DNA of 64,000 nucleotides from Limnohabitans sp. JirII-31 (GTDB lineage: Bacteria; Pseudomonadota; Gammaproteobacteria; Burkholderiales; Burkholderiaceae_C), in the NCBI RefSeq assembly GCF_002778315.1, contig NZ_NESA01000003.1:1-64000 (forward strand), given 5' to 3'. Below the pieces are notes generated by a model, which made no database searches, had not been told where the DNA came from, and worked only from the letters and a program-made list of their open reading frames with translations. A program made the translations under genes and the position numbers. This document shows, piece by piece, positions 34,731 through 44,398 of the stretch (its first letter is position 1; each line of letters opens with the position of its first letter).

Positions 34731-35387
34731 ATGGCTAAGACCACGCTCACCATCAGCAGCAAGAACTACTCGTCTTGGTCTTTGCGAGGCTGGCTGATGG
34801 TCAAGCTCGCAGGCATTCCCTTCTCGGAAGTGCCCGTGGCCACTGACAACGTGGACGCACGCGCCGAGTTGCTGTTGCTCTCGCCCTCGATCTTGGTTCC
34901 TTGCTTGAACCACGGCAACGCGAAGGTGTGGGACACCTTGGCGATTGGCGAATACCTCAACGAGATCGCACCAAAAGCAGGCCTGCTGCCAACCAACGCG
35001 GTGCACCGTGCACATTGCCGGTCCATTTGCGGCGAGATGCATTCGGGCTTTTCTGCACTGCGTGCCTCGCTGCCCATGAACATCAAAGCACACTTCAAAA
35101 ACTTCAAGGTGTGGTCCAAAGCGCAGCTCGACATGGACCGCGTGTTCTTCATCTGGCGTGACTGTTTGAGCACCTACAAAGGCCCTTACCTGTTCGGCAA
35201 AAAACCCACACTGGCCGACGCCATGTTTGCGCCCGTGGTGATGCGCTTCAAGACCTATGGCATTGCACTCGACCCGGTGTGCCAACGTTATTGCGACCAA
35301 ATTTTGTCAATGCCAGAGATCAAGGAGTGGATGGCAGCCGCAATTGCCGAGCCAGACGACATCGAAGAACTTGAAGTGGAGTTTTAA
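34731..35387 (+). CDS. Glutathione S-transferase family protein
   Basis: 218 residues from ATG 34731. The frame runs upstream antisense to phaZ, but MAKTTLTISSKNYSSWSLRGWLMVKLAG is a typical thioredoxin-fold GST opening. The nearby ATG 34698 would precede the predicted transcript start. SSWSLRGWL resembles the SxWS active-site region of zeta- or beta-like bacterial GSTs, and the C-terminal helical domain has FGKKPTLADAMFAPVVMRF. A cupin gene follows after two bases. Confidence 0.9.
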   Translation: MAKTTLTISSKNYSSWSLRGWLMVKLAGIPFSEVPVATDNVDARAELLLLSPSILVPCLNHGNAKVWDTLAIGEYLNEIAPKAGLLPTNAVHRAHCRSICGEMHSGFSALRASLPMNIKAHFKNFKVWSKAQLDMDRVFFIWRDCLSTYKGPYLFGKKPTLADAMFAPVVMRFKTYGIALDPVCQRYCDQILSMPEIKEWMAAAIAEPDDIEELEVEF

Positions 35388-35389
35388 CC

Positions 35390-35824
35390 ATGAGCACGAC
35401 CCTCGCCTACGACAGCCAGACCGATTTTTCGCACATCAAACCCAACGACACGCAGTTCTTGCCCGGGGGCCTGCGTGACTTTTTTGTGTACCGCGACCTC
35501 GGTGTGGCCAAAGCCACCCACGGTAAGGTCATTGCCCATATTGCCAAAGCCAATATGCCGCCCGAAAACGGCACCGGCTGGCACTACCACGTGGCAGAGT
35601 TTCAAATTGTCATCATGCTCAAAGGCTGGGCCCGCTTCATGTACGGTGACCAACCCACCTTGGTGTCAGCAGGCGACTGCGTGCACCAAAAGCCAGGCAT
35701 CGTGCACTACCTGTTCGACTACTCGCCCGACATGGAGTACCTGGAAATTGTGGGTCCGGCAGACTTTGAGTCGGTGCCCGTTGAAGGGCCGTGTGAGGTG
35801 CCGGGTGTGACGCCTTGGAAATAA
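35390..35824 (+). CDS. Cupin-domain protein
   Basis: 144 residues. Cupin metal motif HYHVAEFQIVIMLKGWARFMYG, then AGDCVHQKPGIVHYLFDYSPDMEYLEI for the second motif. It resembles the cupin at 46755-47249 (shared YRDLG, LKGWxR, HxV patterns). Probably co-transcribed with the GST gene two bases upstream. The substrate is unknown; such single-domain cupins can be small dioxygenases, isomerases or sensors. Confidence 0.85.
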   Translation: MSTTLAYDSQTDFSHIKPNDTQFLPGGLRDFFVYRDLGVAKATHGKVIAHIAKANMPPENGTGWHYHVAEFQIVIMLKGWARFMYGDQPTLVSAGDCVHQKPGIVHYLFDYSPDMEYLEIVGPADFESVPVEGPCEVPGVTPWK

Positions 35825-35907
35825 AAAATCATATTGTTTGTTGTGACCCAAGTAGGGCTGTTTCATGGTTTGCTGAGATGAACAGCCCACTAGCGCGCCA
35901 TGCCAAA

Positions 35908-36444
35908 ATGGATGAATGGTCATCCACGATTCCAAAAAAAATCATCATCATTGCGGGTCCTAATGGCGCGGGCAAGACCACATTTGCACGCAACTTTCTT
36001 CCTGCTGAAGCCCAAACACTGAGGTTTATAAATGCCGATCTGATTGCGGCAGGACTGGCTCCATTCAATCCTGAATCAGCAGCACTCAAGGCGGGTCGCT
36101 TGATGCTGGAAGAGATTGATGAGTGTGTGTTGGCAGGCAAAAGCTTTGCCTTTGAAACCACTCTCTCAGGCCTGACCTACCTCAACAAAGTTGCTATTTG
36201 GCGGCAACTGGGGTTTCAGGTGAAGCTTTGGTTTTTGTCTTTACCAACAGCGGAAATCGCTGTGTCCAGAGTGGCCAACCGTGTTGCTCAAGGGGGCCAT
36301 CACATCCCCGAAGACGTGATTCGTCGGCGTTTCAAGTCTGGGCTTGACAACTTTCACAACAGATATAGTCGTGCTGTTGACTCATGGGCGTTTTACGACA
36401 ACTCTGGCATTGAGCCTCAACTGATTGACTGGAGCCCCCAATGA
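35908..36444 (+). CDS. Zeta-toxin-like P-loop kinase
   Basis: 178 residues from ATG 35908; ATG 35878 is an alternative start, and the frame runs back into the cupin stop. Walker A GPNGAGKTT, then FINADLIAAGL and FAFETTLSGLTYL match the zeta toxin/AAA-kinase group, whose toxic members phosphorylate UDP-N-acetylglucosamine. The protein is short, with no other domain. Its stop overlaps the start of a 68-residue protein by four bases (ATGA). Many such kinases are not proven toxins. Confidence 0.78.
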   Translation: MDEWSSTIPKKIIIIAGPNGAGKTTFARNFLPAEAQTLRFINADLIAAGLAPFNPESAALKAGRLMLEEIDECVLAGKSFAFETTLSGLTYLNKVAIWRQLGFQVKLWFLSLPTAEIAVSRVANRVAQGGHHIPEDVIRRRFKSGLDNFHNRYSRAVDSWAFYDNSGIEPQLIDWSPQ

Positions 36445-36647
36445 ACACCAAAGACATTCGTACCTCCACAGACCCAGATTTAGCTGGCTCCTACGCTGCC
36501 ATGCAACGTGCTGCACGCGCTGCACAAGACGTGGCCATCAAGACCGACACCAGCATCGTTGTATCCATCAACGGCAAAGATGTGCGCATTACCGCTGCCG
36601 AGTTGATCAAAATGCGCGCGCAAGAGAAGCAGCGACATCCGCACTGA
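36441..36647 (+). CDS. Small protein partnered with the zeta-like kinase, possible antitoxin
   Basis: 68 residues: MNTKDIRTSTDPDLAGSYAA, an Ala-rich helix, then SIVVSINGKDVRITAAELIKMR. The ATG overlaps the kinase stop, so the pair is translationally coupled. Small size and tight coupling suggest an antitoxin-like role, but the order (toxin first) is the reverse of the classic epsilon-zeta operon and no family was recognised. Confidence 0.6.
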   Translation: MNTKDIRTSTDPDLAGSYAAMQRAARAAQDVAIKTDTSIVVSINGKDVRITAAELIKMRAQEKQRHPH

Positions 36648-36675
36648 ATCTGCCGATTGGTAGGATGGCCCCAAC

Positions 36676-37470
36676 ATGACACCTGTTGACATCCTCCCCC
36701 AAGCCTCTCCCCTGCCGCAATTGGCACAACAACTCAAGACCACGGGCTATGCTATTTTGAGCGCCGCCAGTGTGTGTGCCTGGGCACACTGCACCTTGGA
36801 CGAGTTGAATGCGATCGCCCAAAGCTGGCACGGCATGCCAGCAGACCCGTATTTGAAAGATGGTGGGCGTTATCGCAAACGCCGGCACGCGTCTTTCACG
36901 TTTGCGCACGATGTGGTGTCGCCAGTCGCGCACCGTGCGCACTGGCAACCCCTGACCTACAACGCCTTGCATGGCGGTATGACGCGCTGGTTTGAACCCA
37001 TGCCCGCCGAGGTGGCTACCTCAGCCCCCTGGCTGCGGTTGCTGCGTGCTTTTGCACAGACGGCGATTCAATTGCACGCCGACAACACGGCGGCCCACAC
37101 GCCGCCCGTGCAATGCATTGAGGCACATCAGTTTCGCATCGACACCACCGATGGCATTGGCCGCCCCACCCCCGAAGGCGCACACCGCGACGGGGTGGAT
37201 TTGGTGGGCGTGTTCATGCTGCACCGACAAGACATCAAGGGGGGTGAGACCCGCGTGTTTGACGCGCGTGGCACCACAGGCGAACGCTTCACCTTGCAAG
37301 AGCCCTGGTCGTTGCTGCTGCTCGACGACGCACGGGTGATTCACGAAACCACGCCGATTCAACCCACCCAGGCAGGCGGCTACCGCGACACGCTGGTGCT
37401 CACCGCCAAGCAAGACACGTTTCTGGAAGAAGCTAAGACTGCGGTCAACGCACCGTCGCAAAGTCAATGA
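36676..37470 (+). CDS. 2OG-Fe(II) dioxygenase, BsmA-like (2OG-Fe_Oxy_2 family)
   Basis: 264 residues. The iron-binding HxD is H170-R-D172 in EGAHRDGVDLVGVFMLH, the distal His is H223 in RVIHETTPI, and an Arg near the C-terminus (GGYRDTLVL) would bind 2-oxoglutarate. The family contains amino-acid hydroxylases such as L-isoleucine 4-hydroxylase and the biofilm protein BsmA. Substrate unknown. Its last 26 bases overlap the 3' end of the converging RNB gene. Confidence 0.85.
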   Translation: MTPVDILPQASPLPQLAQQLKTTGYAILSAASVCAWAHCTLDELNAIAQSWHGMPADPYLKDGGRYRKRRHASFTFAHDVVSPVAHRAHWQPLTYNALHGGMTRWFEPMPAEVATSAPWLRLLRAFAQTAIQLHADNTAAHTPPVQCIEAHQFRIDTTDGIGRPTPEGAHRDGVDLVGVFMLHRQDIKGGETRVFDARGTTGERFTLQEPWSLLLLDDARVIHETTPIQPTQAGGYRDTLVLTAKQDTFLEEAKTAVNAPSQSQ

Positions 37471-38917
37471 AGCCTTGTTCCACGTTGGTGTGGGTCAGCT
37501 TCACGCGCAGGAACTCGCCCACATCGTGATCGTGGGTGTAAGAGGTGAGCATGCCCTCCACCGGCGGCGTGAACACGCGCACCCAGGTGCCGCTGGGGGT
37601 TTTGCCCGTGACCACGGCTTCAAACACCTGACCGATGTGTCCAGCCAGCATCAAGGCGGCTTCTGATTTGCGCATGCGCCGCTCCACCTTGCGTGCGGCG
37701 TCTTCTTGGCGCGTGCAATGCAAGGCCAAGGCTTCCAACTCGGCGGTGTTGTAAGGCGCAGGGGTGTGCATCAACAAGCTCTTGAGCATGCGTTGTGTCA
37801 CCAAGTCTGGGTAGCGACGGTTGGGCGCGGTGGAGTGGGTGTAGTCGCGCACCGACAGGCCAAAGTGGCCAATGGCCTCGCTCTTGGGGTGCTCCACCAC
37901 GTATTCGCCCGAGCCCATGAGTTTGACGATGACCAAAGACAAATCCGGAAAACGCACCGGATCAGCCCGGTGGCGTTTGGCCAAAAACTTTTCCAGCGCC
38001 GCCGAGTCAGGGTCGGCGGGCAAGTGTTCGTTGTAGGTGGCCGCCAAAGCCACGATGCGTTGCCAACGCTCTGGCGAGCGCACCACCCGACGCAGCGATG
38101 CATGGCCGTGCTCAGCCAAGAAGTGTGCCGTGCAGGTGTTGGCGGCAATCATGAATTCTTCAATCAATTGACGGGCGCGGTTTTGCACTTGCTGGCGAAT
38201 GGCCACCACGCGCTCACCTTCAAACACGGCATGGGGTTGCAGGGTTTCAAATTCCAACGAGCCCTGCGCGTGTCTGCGTTCGCGCAGCAACTGGGCCACG
38301 CTGTCTTGCAAGTGCAATTGCGCATCCATACCCGCCACCAGTTGGGCAGCTTCGGGCAGATCGGCATCGCCTTCGATCCAGTCGGACACCGCGTCATAAG
38401 CCAGTTTGGCTTTGTTGTGCACCTTGGCGCGGTAGAGCTTGTGGTAGGTGATCTCAGCATCGCGGTTGATGCCCATCTCCACCACCACAGCCAAACGCTC
38501 CTCGTGGGGATTGAGCGACGTGAGGTCGGTGCACAAGCGCTCGGGCAGCATGGGAAACACACGCGTCGAGGTGTAGACCGAGGTGGTGTTGTGTTTGGCG
38601 TGGGCATCTAGAGCCGAGCCTTTGGGCACCAACACATCCACATCGGCCACCGCCACATAAATTTGGGTGTCGCCATTGGGCAGCGAATCGGCCACGGTGA
38701 GTTGATCGAGGTCACGCGAGTCGTCGTTGTCGATGGAGCACCAGGCCAGTGCCGTCATGTCGACAACGCGGGGGTCTGGGTCTTGCCCAGCATGTGTCAG
38801 CGTCTGCAACTCACGCAAGACAGAAGCAGAAAACTCAGGCTCCAAGCCACGCTCGACCATGGCTTGACCGGCGATGTAAGACAGCTGAGAACGACCCGGG
38901 AAATGTTTGGAATTCAT
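37445..38917 (-). CDS. RNB-domain ribonuclease (RNase II/R family), compact form
   Basis: 490 residues from ATG 38917, chosen over ATG 38968, which would lie inside the divergent adaptor gene. The RNB core begins WCSIDNDDSRDLDQL near residue 60. The aspartates equivalent to D201, D207 and D209 of E. coli RNase II are present, but the D210 position is Gln. Further RNB blocks are VAVADVDVLVPKGSALDAHA and RRYPDLVTQR, and the C-terminal S1-like domain starts near GHIGQVFEAVVTG. N-terminal cold-shock domains are missing. Probably a 3'-5' exonuclease. Confidence 0.88.
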   Translation of the reverse strand: MNSKHFPGRSQLSYIAGQAMVERGLEPEFSASVLRELQTLTHAGQDPDPRVVDMTALAWCSIDNDDSRDLDQLTVADSLPNGDTQIYVAVADVDVLVPKGSALDAHAKHNTTSVYTSTRVFPMLPERLCTDLTSLNPHEERLAVVVEMGINRDAEITYHKLYRAKVHNKAKLAYDAVSDWIEGDADLPEAAQLVAGMDAQLHLQDSVAQLLRERRHAQGSLEFETLQPHAVFEGERVVAIRQQVQNRARQLIEEFMIAANTCTAHFLAEHGHASLRRVVRSPERWQRIVALAATYNEHLPADPDSAALEKFLAKRHRADPVRFPDLSLVIVKLMGSGEYVVEHPKSEAIGHFGLSVRDYTHSTAPNRRYPDLVTQRMLKSLLMHTPAPYNTAELEALALHCTRQEDAARKVERRMRKSEAALMLAGHIGQVFEAVVTGKTPSGTWVRVFTPPVEGMLTSYTHDHDVGEFLRVKLTHTNVEQGFIDFATVR

Positions 38918-38950
38918 GATGCGAATGTAGCGCCTGAGCACGGGCGTATC

Positions 38951-40195
38951 ATGGTCTTTACCATGCAACTACTCCAAAACTTGCGCTCTTACCGATTTCA
39001 AATTGTTGTGGGACTGGCGCTGTTAGCTGTGGCCCTGTGGGGTGGCCAGCGCTGGCTCTTGGGACCTAAGACGCCCGTGGTAGTGGTGGTGCAGCGCGAC
39101 TTTGTACAAACCGTGGTGGCCAGTGGCCGCATTGAGAGTCCACACCGCGTCGAGCTGGGTGTGCAAATCACCGGCACCGTCAAAGCCGTGCCGGTGAACG
39201 AAGGCCAAAGCGTGCAGGCAGCGCAAACTTTGATTGAGCTGGAAGACGCTGAGCTGGTTGCCAGCGTTCGACAAGCCGAGCTGGCGGTGACGCAAGCGCA
39301 AGCCAAGCTGCGCCAACTGCGCGAAGTGCAAGCGCCGTTGGCTGAACAGGCCATGCATCAGGCACAGGTGAACCAAGATGCCGCCACACGTGCCTTGCAA
39401 CGCACACAAGATTTGTTTGACAAAGGTTTCATTGGCCAAGCCGCCTTGGACGAGTCTGCACGCGCCGAGCAGGTGATGCGCTCGCAGCTCAAAAGCACAC
39501 AGCAACAACTCAACAGCGCACGCGCGGGCGGCAGTGACATGGCAGTGGCCGAGTCCGCCTTGTCACAAGCGCAAGCAGGCGCAGAGCTGGCACGGGCCCG
39601 TTTGCGTTACAGCAAGGTACTCGCACCCGTAGCCGGCAGCTTGATTGCGCGCAATGTCGAGCCTGGCGACGCGGTACAACCCGGCAAAGTGCTGATGGTG
39701 CTGTCACCCGCCGGCGAAACACAGCTGGTGGTGCAAATTGACGAGAAGCACTTGAATTTGTTGAAGATAGGGCAAACGGCCCAAGTTTCAGCCGATGCCT
39801 ACCCAGACCAACGCTTCACGGCGGAGCTGGTGTACATCAACCCGGGCGTGGATGCACAACGCGGGTCGGTAGAGGTCAAACTGCACGTCACACAAGCCCC
39901 GGCTTATTTGCGACAGGACATGACGGTGTCGGTGGACATTGAAGTGGCCCAACGCAGCCAGGCGGTGTTGGTGCCCACAGAGGCCGTACACGACCTCGAC
40001 ACCAACGCCCCTTGGGTGCTGAAGGTGGTCAAAGGACAAGCGGTTCGCAGCCCCATCCTGCTGGGCTTGCGCAGCCAGGGCTTGAGTGAGGTGCGCGAAG
40101 GGCTGGCAGCCGGTGACCAAGTGTTGGCCACCGCCACCCTTGCGGTCAACGACAAAGCCCGGGTACGGCCCGTCTCAACCCTTGTGGCGAAATGA
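38951..40195 (+). CDS. MacA/HlyD-type periplasmic adaptor
   Basis: 414 residues from ATG 38951 (ATG 38963 is possible). One N-terminal membrane helix (IVVGLALLAVALWG), a lipoyl/hairpin region with heptad repeats around residues 90-210, and beta-barrel domains near the C-terminus. It resembles the adaptors of MacAB or DevBCA-type exporters and would link an inner-membrane ABC pump to an outer-membrane channel. The start of the permease gene overlaps its stop (ATGA). Confidence 0.88.
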   Translation: MVFTMQLLQNLRSYRFQIVVGLALLAVALWGGQRWLLGPKTPVVVVVQRDFVQTVVASGRIESPHRVELGVQITGTVKAVPVNEGQSVQAAQTLIELEDAELVASVRQAELAVTQAQAKLRQLREVQAPLAEQAMHQAQVNQDAATRALQRTQDLFDKGFIGQAALDESARAEQVMRSQLKSTQQQLNSARAGGSDMAVAESALSQAQAGAELARARLRYSKVLAPVAGSLIARNVEPGDAVQPGKVLMVLSPAGETQLVVQIDEKHLNLLKIGQTAQVSADAYPDQRFTAELVYINPGVDAQRGSVEVKLHVTQAPAYLRQDMTVSVDIEVAQRSQAVLVPTEAVHDLDTNAPWVLKVVKGQAVRSPILLGLRSQGLSEVREGLAAGDQVLATATLAVNDKARVRPVSTLVAK

Positions 40196-41460
40196 GTGCA
40201 GACACGCGCTCGCTAAACCCAGCCGTTGTGCTGCCCCGCTGGATGCCGTTTGAATGGTTGGTGGCCTTGCGCTTTTTGCGTGAAGGCCGGGTGCAAACCG
40301 CGTTCATCATTGGTGGTGTGGCCATTGGGGTGGGCGTGATTGTGTTCATGTCGGCTTTGCTCAGCGGCTTGCAAGCCAACTTCGTCAAGCGTGTGTTGAC
40401 AGGTCAAGCCCACATCCAGTTGCTGCCGCCCAAAGAAGTGGCCCGTGCCCTGCGCGGTGCAGACCCACAGACCATTGAGGGCAGCATCGTGCAATCGCCT
40501 TTGCAGCGACTCAAAAGCATTGATCAATGGCAAAGTGTGTCGGCACAAATCAAGGCCCTGCCTGAAGTGAACGTGGTGTCGCCCGCGGTGAATGGCTCAG
40601 CCTTGGTGGTGCGCGGTGACGCCAGCCGCGCCATCAGCGTGATAGGCATGGAGCCAGAGCTGTACTTTCGGATCGTGCCCATGCCAGAAAAAATAGTCCG
40701 TGGCAGCGCACGCGTGACGGTCAACGACATCTTGATTGGCACCGAACTCGCCAGCGACTTGGGCGTGTCGGTGGGCGACAAGCTCAGAGTCACCGCCGCC
40801 AGTGGCAGCGCCAACACACTCACCATCACCGGCATTTTTGATTTGGGCAACAAAGGGGCCAACGCCCGCACCACCCTCATGGCGCTGCGCTCTGCCCAAA
40901 GCCTGCTGGGTTTGCCAGGCGGCGTGTCGGCGCTGGATGTGACCGTGCATGACGTGTACGCTGCCGAGGTGGTGGCACGCCACATCACGGCGCTCACGGG
41001 CGTGCAAGCCGACAGCTGGATCAAAACCAACGAACAGTTCTTCACCGCGGTGAGCGCACAAACCACGGCCAACACCGCCATTCGGGTGTTTGTGGGGCTG
41101 TCGGTGGCCTTTGGCATTGCCAGCGTGCTGGTGGTGTCGGTGGTGCAAAAGTCGCGCGAGATCGGCATCTTGCGTGCCATGGGCATCACACGCGGACAAA
41201 TCTTGCGCATCTTTTTGCTGCAAGGCGGCTTGCTGGGCTTGGGCGGCGCGGTGGTGGGTTCGCTGCTGGGCTCGCTCGGCATGGTGGTGTGGCAGCAAGT
41301 CCAACGCAACCCCGATGGCACGGTGATGTTTGCCGTCAGCTTGGAGCCGCTGATGTTTGCCACCGCCTTGTTGCTGGCCACCGTGACGGGGCTGCTGGCC
41401 TCGTTCGCACCCGCCATGCGCGCCGCGCGCCTAGACCCGGTGGTGGCCATCCGTGGATAA
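40192..41460 (+). CDS. FtsX-like ABC transporter permease (MacB/DevC type)
   Basis: 422 residues. Four membrane helices: one near 40-60 ([23 protein letters not shown]) and three in the last 150 residues, with a MacB-type periplasmic domain between. The C-terminal FtsX block reads [26 protein letters not shown]. The ATPase is encoded separately, starting eight bases before this stop. Likely exports a peptide, lipid or glycolipid; cargo unknown. Confidence 0.9.
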   Translation: MSADTRSLNPAVVLPRWMPFEWLVALRFLREGRVQTAFIIGGVAIGVGVIVFMSALLSGLQANFVKRVLTGQAHIQLLPPKEVARALRGADPQTIEGSIVQSPLQRLKSIDQWQSVSAQIKALPEVNVVSPAVNGSALVVRGDASRAISVIGMEPELYFRIVPMPEKIVRGSARVTVNDILIGTELASDLGVSVGDKLRVTAASGSANTLTITGIFDLGNKGANARTTLMALRSAQSLLGLPGGVSALDVTVHDVYAAEVVARHITALTGVQADSWIKTNEQFFTAVSAQTTANTAIRVFVGLSVAFGIASVLVVSVVQKSREIGILRAMGITRGQILRIFLLQGGLLGLGGAVVGSLLGSLGMVVWQQVQRNPDGTVMFAVSLEPLMFATALLLATVTGLLASFAPAMRAARLDPVVAIRG

Positions 41461-42154
41461 GGCCAGCGCATCGCCCGCCCCTCAGGTTGTGCAGCTGCGC
41501 GACGTGTGCAAATCGTTCAACGTGGGGCAGCCCAACGAGATTGAAATCTTGCATCACATTGACTTGTCGCTGGAGCGCGGTGAGTTTTGTGCCGTCATGG
41601 GCCCTTCGGGCTCGGGCAAAAGCACCTTGCTCAACATCATTGGCTTGTTGGATCGCCCGACCCAAGGCCAGCTGTCCATTGGCGGTGAAGAAACCACAGG
41701 CCTGGACGACCATGCACTGACGCGTTTGCGTGGTCACGCCATTGGTTTTGTCTTTCAACACCACCACCTGCTCAATGCCTTCACGGCCCAAGAGAACGTG
41801 ATGATGCCCTTGCTGGGCGAGGCCGGTTTTGCAAACAGCCAGATCGAAGCGCGGGCTGCGGAGCTGCTGGACAAAGTGGGCTTGAGCGCCTGGGCCCACC
41901 AGCCTGCGGGCAGCTTGTCGGGCGGACAGCAGCAGCGCGTGGCCGTGGCACGTGCGCTGGCCATGAACCCGGCCCTGCTGTTGGCCGACGAGCCCACGGG
42001 CAACTTGGACAGCAAAAGCGCCGACGCGGTGTTTGACCTGCTGCGCCGCGTGAGCCAAGAGCAAGGCACCACGGTGCTCTTTGTCACCCACAACCCCGAG
42101 CTGGCCGCACGCTGCGACAAGACCATTCAGGTGGTGGACGGTCGGGTGGTCTGA
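41453..42154 (+). CDS. ABC transporter ATP-binding protein (MacB/LolD type)
   Basis: 233 residues from GTG 41453, overlapping the permease by eight bases. Walker [10 protein letters not shown], signature LSGGQQQR, Walker [14 protein letters not shown] and VTHNPELA are intact. It powers the adaptor-permease pair upstream. It resembles LolD and DevA; no lipoprotein-release setting is seen. Confidence 0.92.
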   Translation: MDKASASPAPQVVQLRDVCKSFNVGQPNEIEILHHIDLSLERGEFCAVMGPSGSGKSTLLNIIGLLDRPTQGQLSIGGEETTGLDDHALTRLRGHAIGFVFQHHHLLNAFTAQENVMMPLLGEAGFANSQIEARAAELLDKVGLSAWAHQPAGSLSGGQQQRVAVARALAMNPALLLADEPTGNLDSKSADAVFDLLRRVSQEQGTTVLFVTHNPELAARCDKTIQVVDGRVV

Positions 42155-42228
42155 GTCGTCTTCTGTATACGAGCGGTCTGGGGCTGCGGTCAATAATTAC
42201 CTATTGATCTTTTCTTCAGACACGCACC

Positions 42229-43374
42229 ATGAAAAAAATCCTCCTCCTTGGCTCGGGTGAACTCGGCAAAGAGTTTGTCATCAGCGCCAAACGCCTCGGC
42301 TGCTACGTGGTGGCCTGCGACAGTTACGCGGGCGCACCCGCCATGCAAGTGGCCGACGAGAGTTGCGTGTTCAACATGCTCGAAGAAGCGCCCTTGCGCG
42401 CCGCCATTGCGCAGCACCAGCCCGACTTGATCGTGCCTGAGATCGAGGCCATTCGTACCGAGGTGCTGCTGGAGGTGGAGCAAGAAGGCTTTGAAGTCAT
42501 CCCCAGCGCACGCGCCGCCAACCTGACCATGAACCGCGACCGCATCCGCGACGTGGCCGTGGGTCTGGGCGTGCGTACCGCCAAGTTCAGCTATGCCGAG
42601 TCGGCCCAAGAATTGTTGGCGCAGGCTGAGGCGATTGGGTTTCCAGTGGTGATCAAGCCGGTGATGAGCTCATCGGGCAAAGGCCAAAGCGTGGCCAAGA
42701 CGGCAGCGGACGTTGCAGCCAGCTGGGACTACGCCTGCCAAGGCATGCGCGGGGACCGCAAAAAAGTGATCGTCGAAGAATTCATCGCGTTTGACTTTGA
42801 AATCACCTTGCTGACCATTCGCCAACGCAGCGGCCCCACGCTGTTTTGCGCGCCCATTGGCCACGTGCAAGAGCGCGGTGACTACCAGTACAGCTGGCAG
42901 CCCCAGCCCATGGCCCCCGCCTACCTGAAAGCTGCCCAAGACATGGCCGAGAAGGTGACCTCTGACTTGGGCGGTGCAGGTTTGTTTGGCGTGGAGTTTT
43001 TTGTGACGAACAACGAGGTGATCTTCAGCGAGCTCAGCCCGCGTCCGCACGACACCGGCATGGTGACCTTGATCAGCCAAAACCTGAGCGAGTTCGACTT
43101 GCATGCGCGTGCCATTTTGGGCTTGCCCATTCCACAGATCGACACCGTGGAAGGTGCCAGCGCCGTGGTGCTGGCCACGCAAAACGGCACCGCGCCCACC
43201 TTCACGGGTGTGGCCGAGGCTTTGAGCGAACCCGGCGTGGATGTGCGTTTGTTCGGCAAGCCCACCACCCGCCCCTACCGCCGCATGGCGGTGGCGCTGG
43301 CCAAAAACAGCGACGCCTTGGCGCGTGCGCGGGCGGCTGCGGCCAAGATCACGGTGCACTGCACGCCGCAGTGA
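42229..43374 (+). CDS. purT: Formate-dependent phosphoribosylglycinamide formyltransferase
   Basis: 381 residues, slightly shorter than E. coli PurT (392). ATP-grasp enzyme opening [30 protein letters not shown], with [26 protein letters not shown] and [30 protein letters not shown]. It makes formyl-GAR from GAR, formate and ATP in purine synthesis. It stands alone, converging with a Bug gene after 18 bases. Confidence 0.95.
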   Translation: MKKILLLGSGELGKEFVISAKRLGCYVVACDSYAGAPAMQVADESCVFNMLEEAPLRAAIAQHQPDLIVPEIEAIRTEVLLEVEQEGFEVIPSARAANLTMNRDRIRDVAVGLGVRTAKFSYAESAQELLAQAEAIGFPVVIKPVMSSSGKGQSVAKTAADVAASWDYACQGMRGDRKKVIVEEFIAFDFEITLLTIRQRSGPTLFCAPIGHVQERGDYQYSWQPQPMAPAYLKAAQDMAEKVTSDLGGAGLFGVEFFVTNNEVIFSELSPRPHDTGMVTLISQNLSEFDLHARAILGLPIPQIDTVEGASAVVLATQNGTAPTFTGVAEALSEPGVDVRLFGKPTTRPYRRMAVALAKNSDALARARAAAAKITVHCTPQ

Positions 43375-43392
43375 AGCACCGAGGGCCTGCGC

Positions 43393-44373
43393 TCAGTCCG
43401 CCTTGACTTTGGCTGTTTTGATGATGTGGGCCCACTTGTCGATGTCGTTCTTGACCGTGACCCCAAACGCAGCCGGTGTGCTGCCTTGCACGCCCATGCC
43501 CTGGTCGGCGTAGAGCTTGCGCACTTCGGGGTTGGCCAACAGCTTGCCAATCTCGGCGCTGAAGCGGTCCACCGCCACTTGCGGCGTGCCCGCCGGGGCC
43601 ATCATGCCCACCCACGCGTCTTCGTTGAAGCCCGGCACCGCATCGGCCACCGGTGGCACGTTGGGCAAATGCGGATGGCGGGTGGCCGCACCCACGCCCA
43701 GGGCACGCACGCGGCCCGACTCGATGAAGGGCTTCATGGTGGCCAAGCCATCGATCATCAAATCCACCTGTCCGCTGATCACGTCGGTGCGTGCCACCGC
43801 ACTCGACTTGTAGGGCACGTGGGTCATCTGACTGCCGGTCATGTACTTGAACTGCTCGGTCACCAGGTGGTAAATAGTGCCGCTGCCTGATGAGGCGTAG
43901 TTGAGCTTGCCTGGGTGTTGCTTGTCGTAGGCCAGCAGCTCTTGCGTGGTCTTGACGGGCAAGTTCGGGTTGACCACCAGCACCAGCGGCAACGAGGCCA
44001 TGTAGGTGACGGGCACAAAGTCTTTCAAGGTCACGTAGCCCAAATTGGGCTGCAAGGTCTCGATGATGGCGTGGGTGTTGGAGATCATCACAAAGGTGTG
44101 GCCATCGGTGGGCACCCGGATGGCGGCACGCATGCCCAAGGCGCCGCCCGCACCGGGAATGTTTTCGAGCACCACTTGCTGGCCCAGGGCCTCGGCGAGT
44201 TTTTGTGAGATGGGTCGCATCACCGTGTCACCACCGCCACCTGCGGCAAAGGGCAAGATGACTTTGATGGGCTTGGTCGGCCAGGTTTGCGCGAAAGCGC
44301 TGCACGCCAACACGCTACTGCCCAACAGGCACAGCAGGCGACGCGTCAAGCGCAATGAGGAAATGGCTTTCAT
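43393..44373 (-). CDS. Bug-family periplasmic solute-binding protein 5
   Basis: 326 residues from ATG 44373, with GGAGACC upstream. The leader ends ACSAFAQ, then TWPTKPIKVILPFAAGGGGDTVMRP, LENIPGAGGALG, YASSGSGTIYHL and VPYKSSAVA. Last gene of the Bug6-cupin-SDR-SDR-hydrolase operon; having a Bug gene at both ends is unusual. Confidence 0.92.
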   Translation of the reverse strand: MKAISSLRLTRRLLCLLGSSVLACSAFAQTWPTKPIKVILPFAAGGGGDTVMRPISQKLAEALGQQVVLENIPGAGGALGMRAAIRVPTDGHTFVMISNTHAIIETLQPNLGYVTLKDFVPVTYMASLPLVLVVNPNLPVKTTQELLAYDKQHPGKLNYASSGSGTIYHLVTEQFKYMTGSQMTHVPYKSSAVARTDVISGQVDLMIDGLATMKPFIESGRVRALGVGAATRHPHLPNVPPVADAVPGFNEDAWVGMMAPAGTPQVAVDRFSAEIGKLLANPEVRKLYADQGMGVQGSTPAAFGVTVKNDIDKWAHIIKTAKVKAD

Positions 44374-44398
44374 CGAGGGTCTCCTAGGCGTATAGCAC

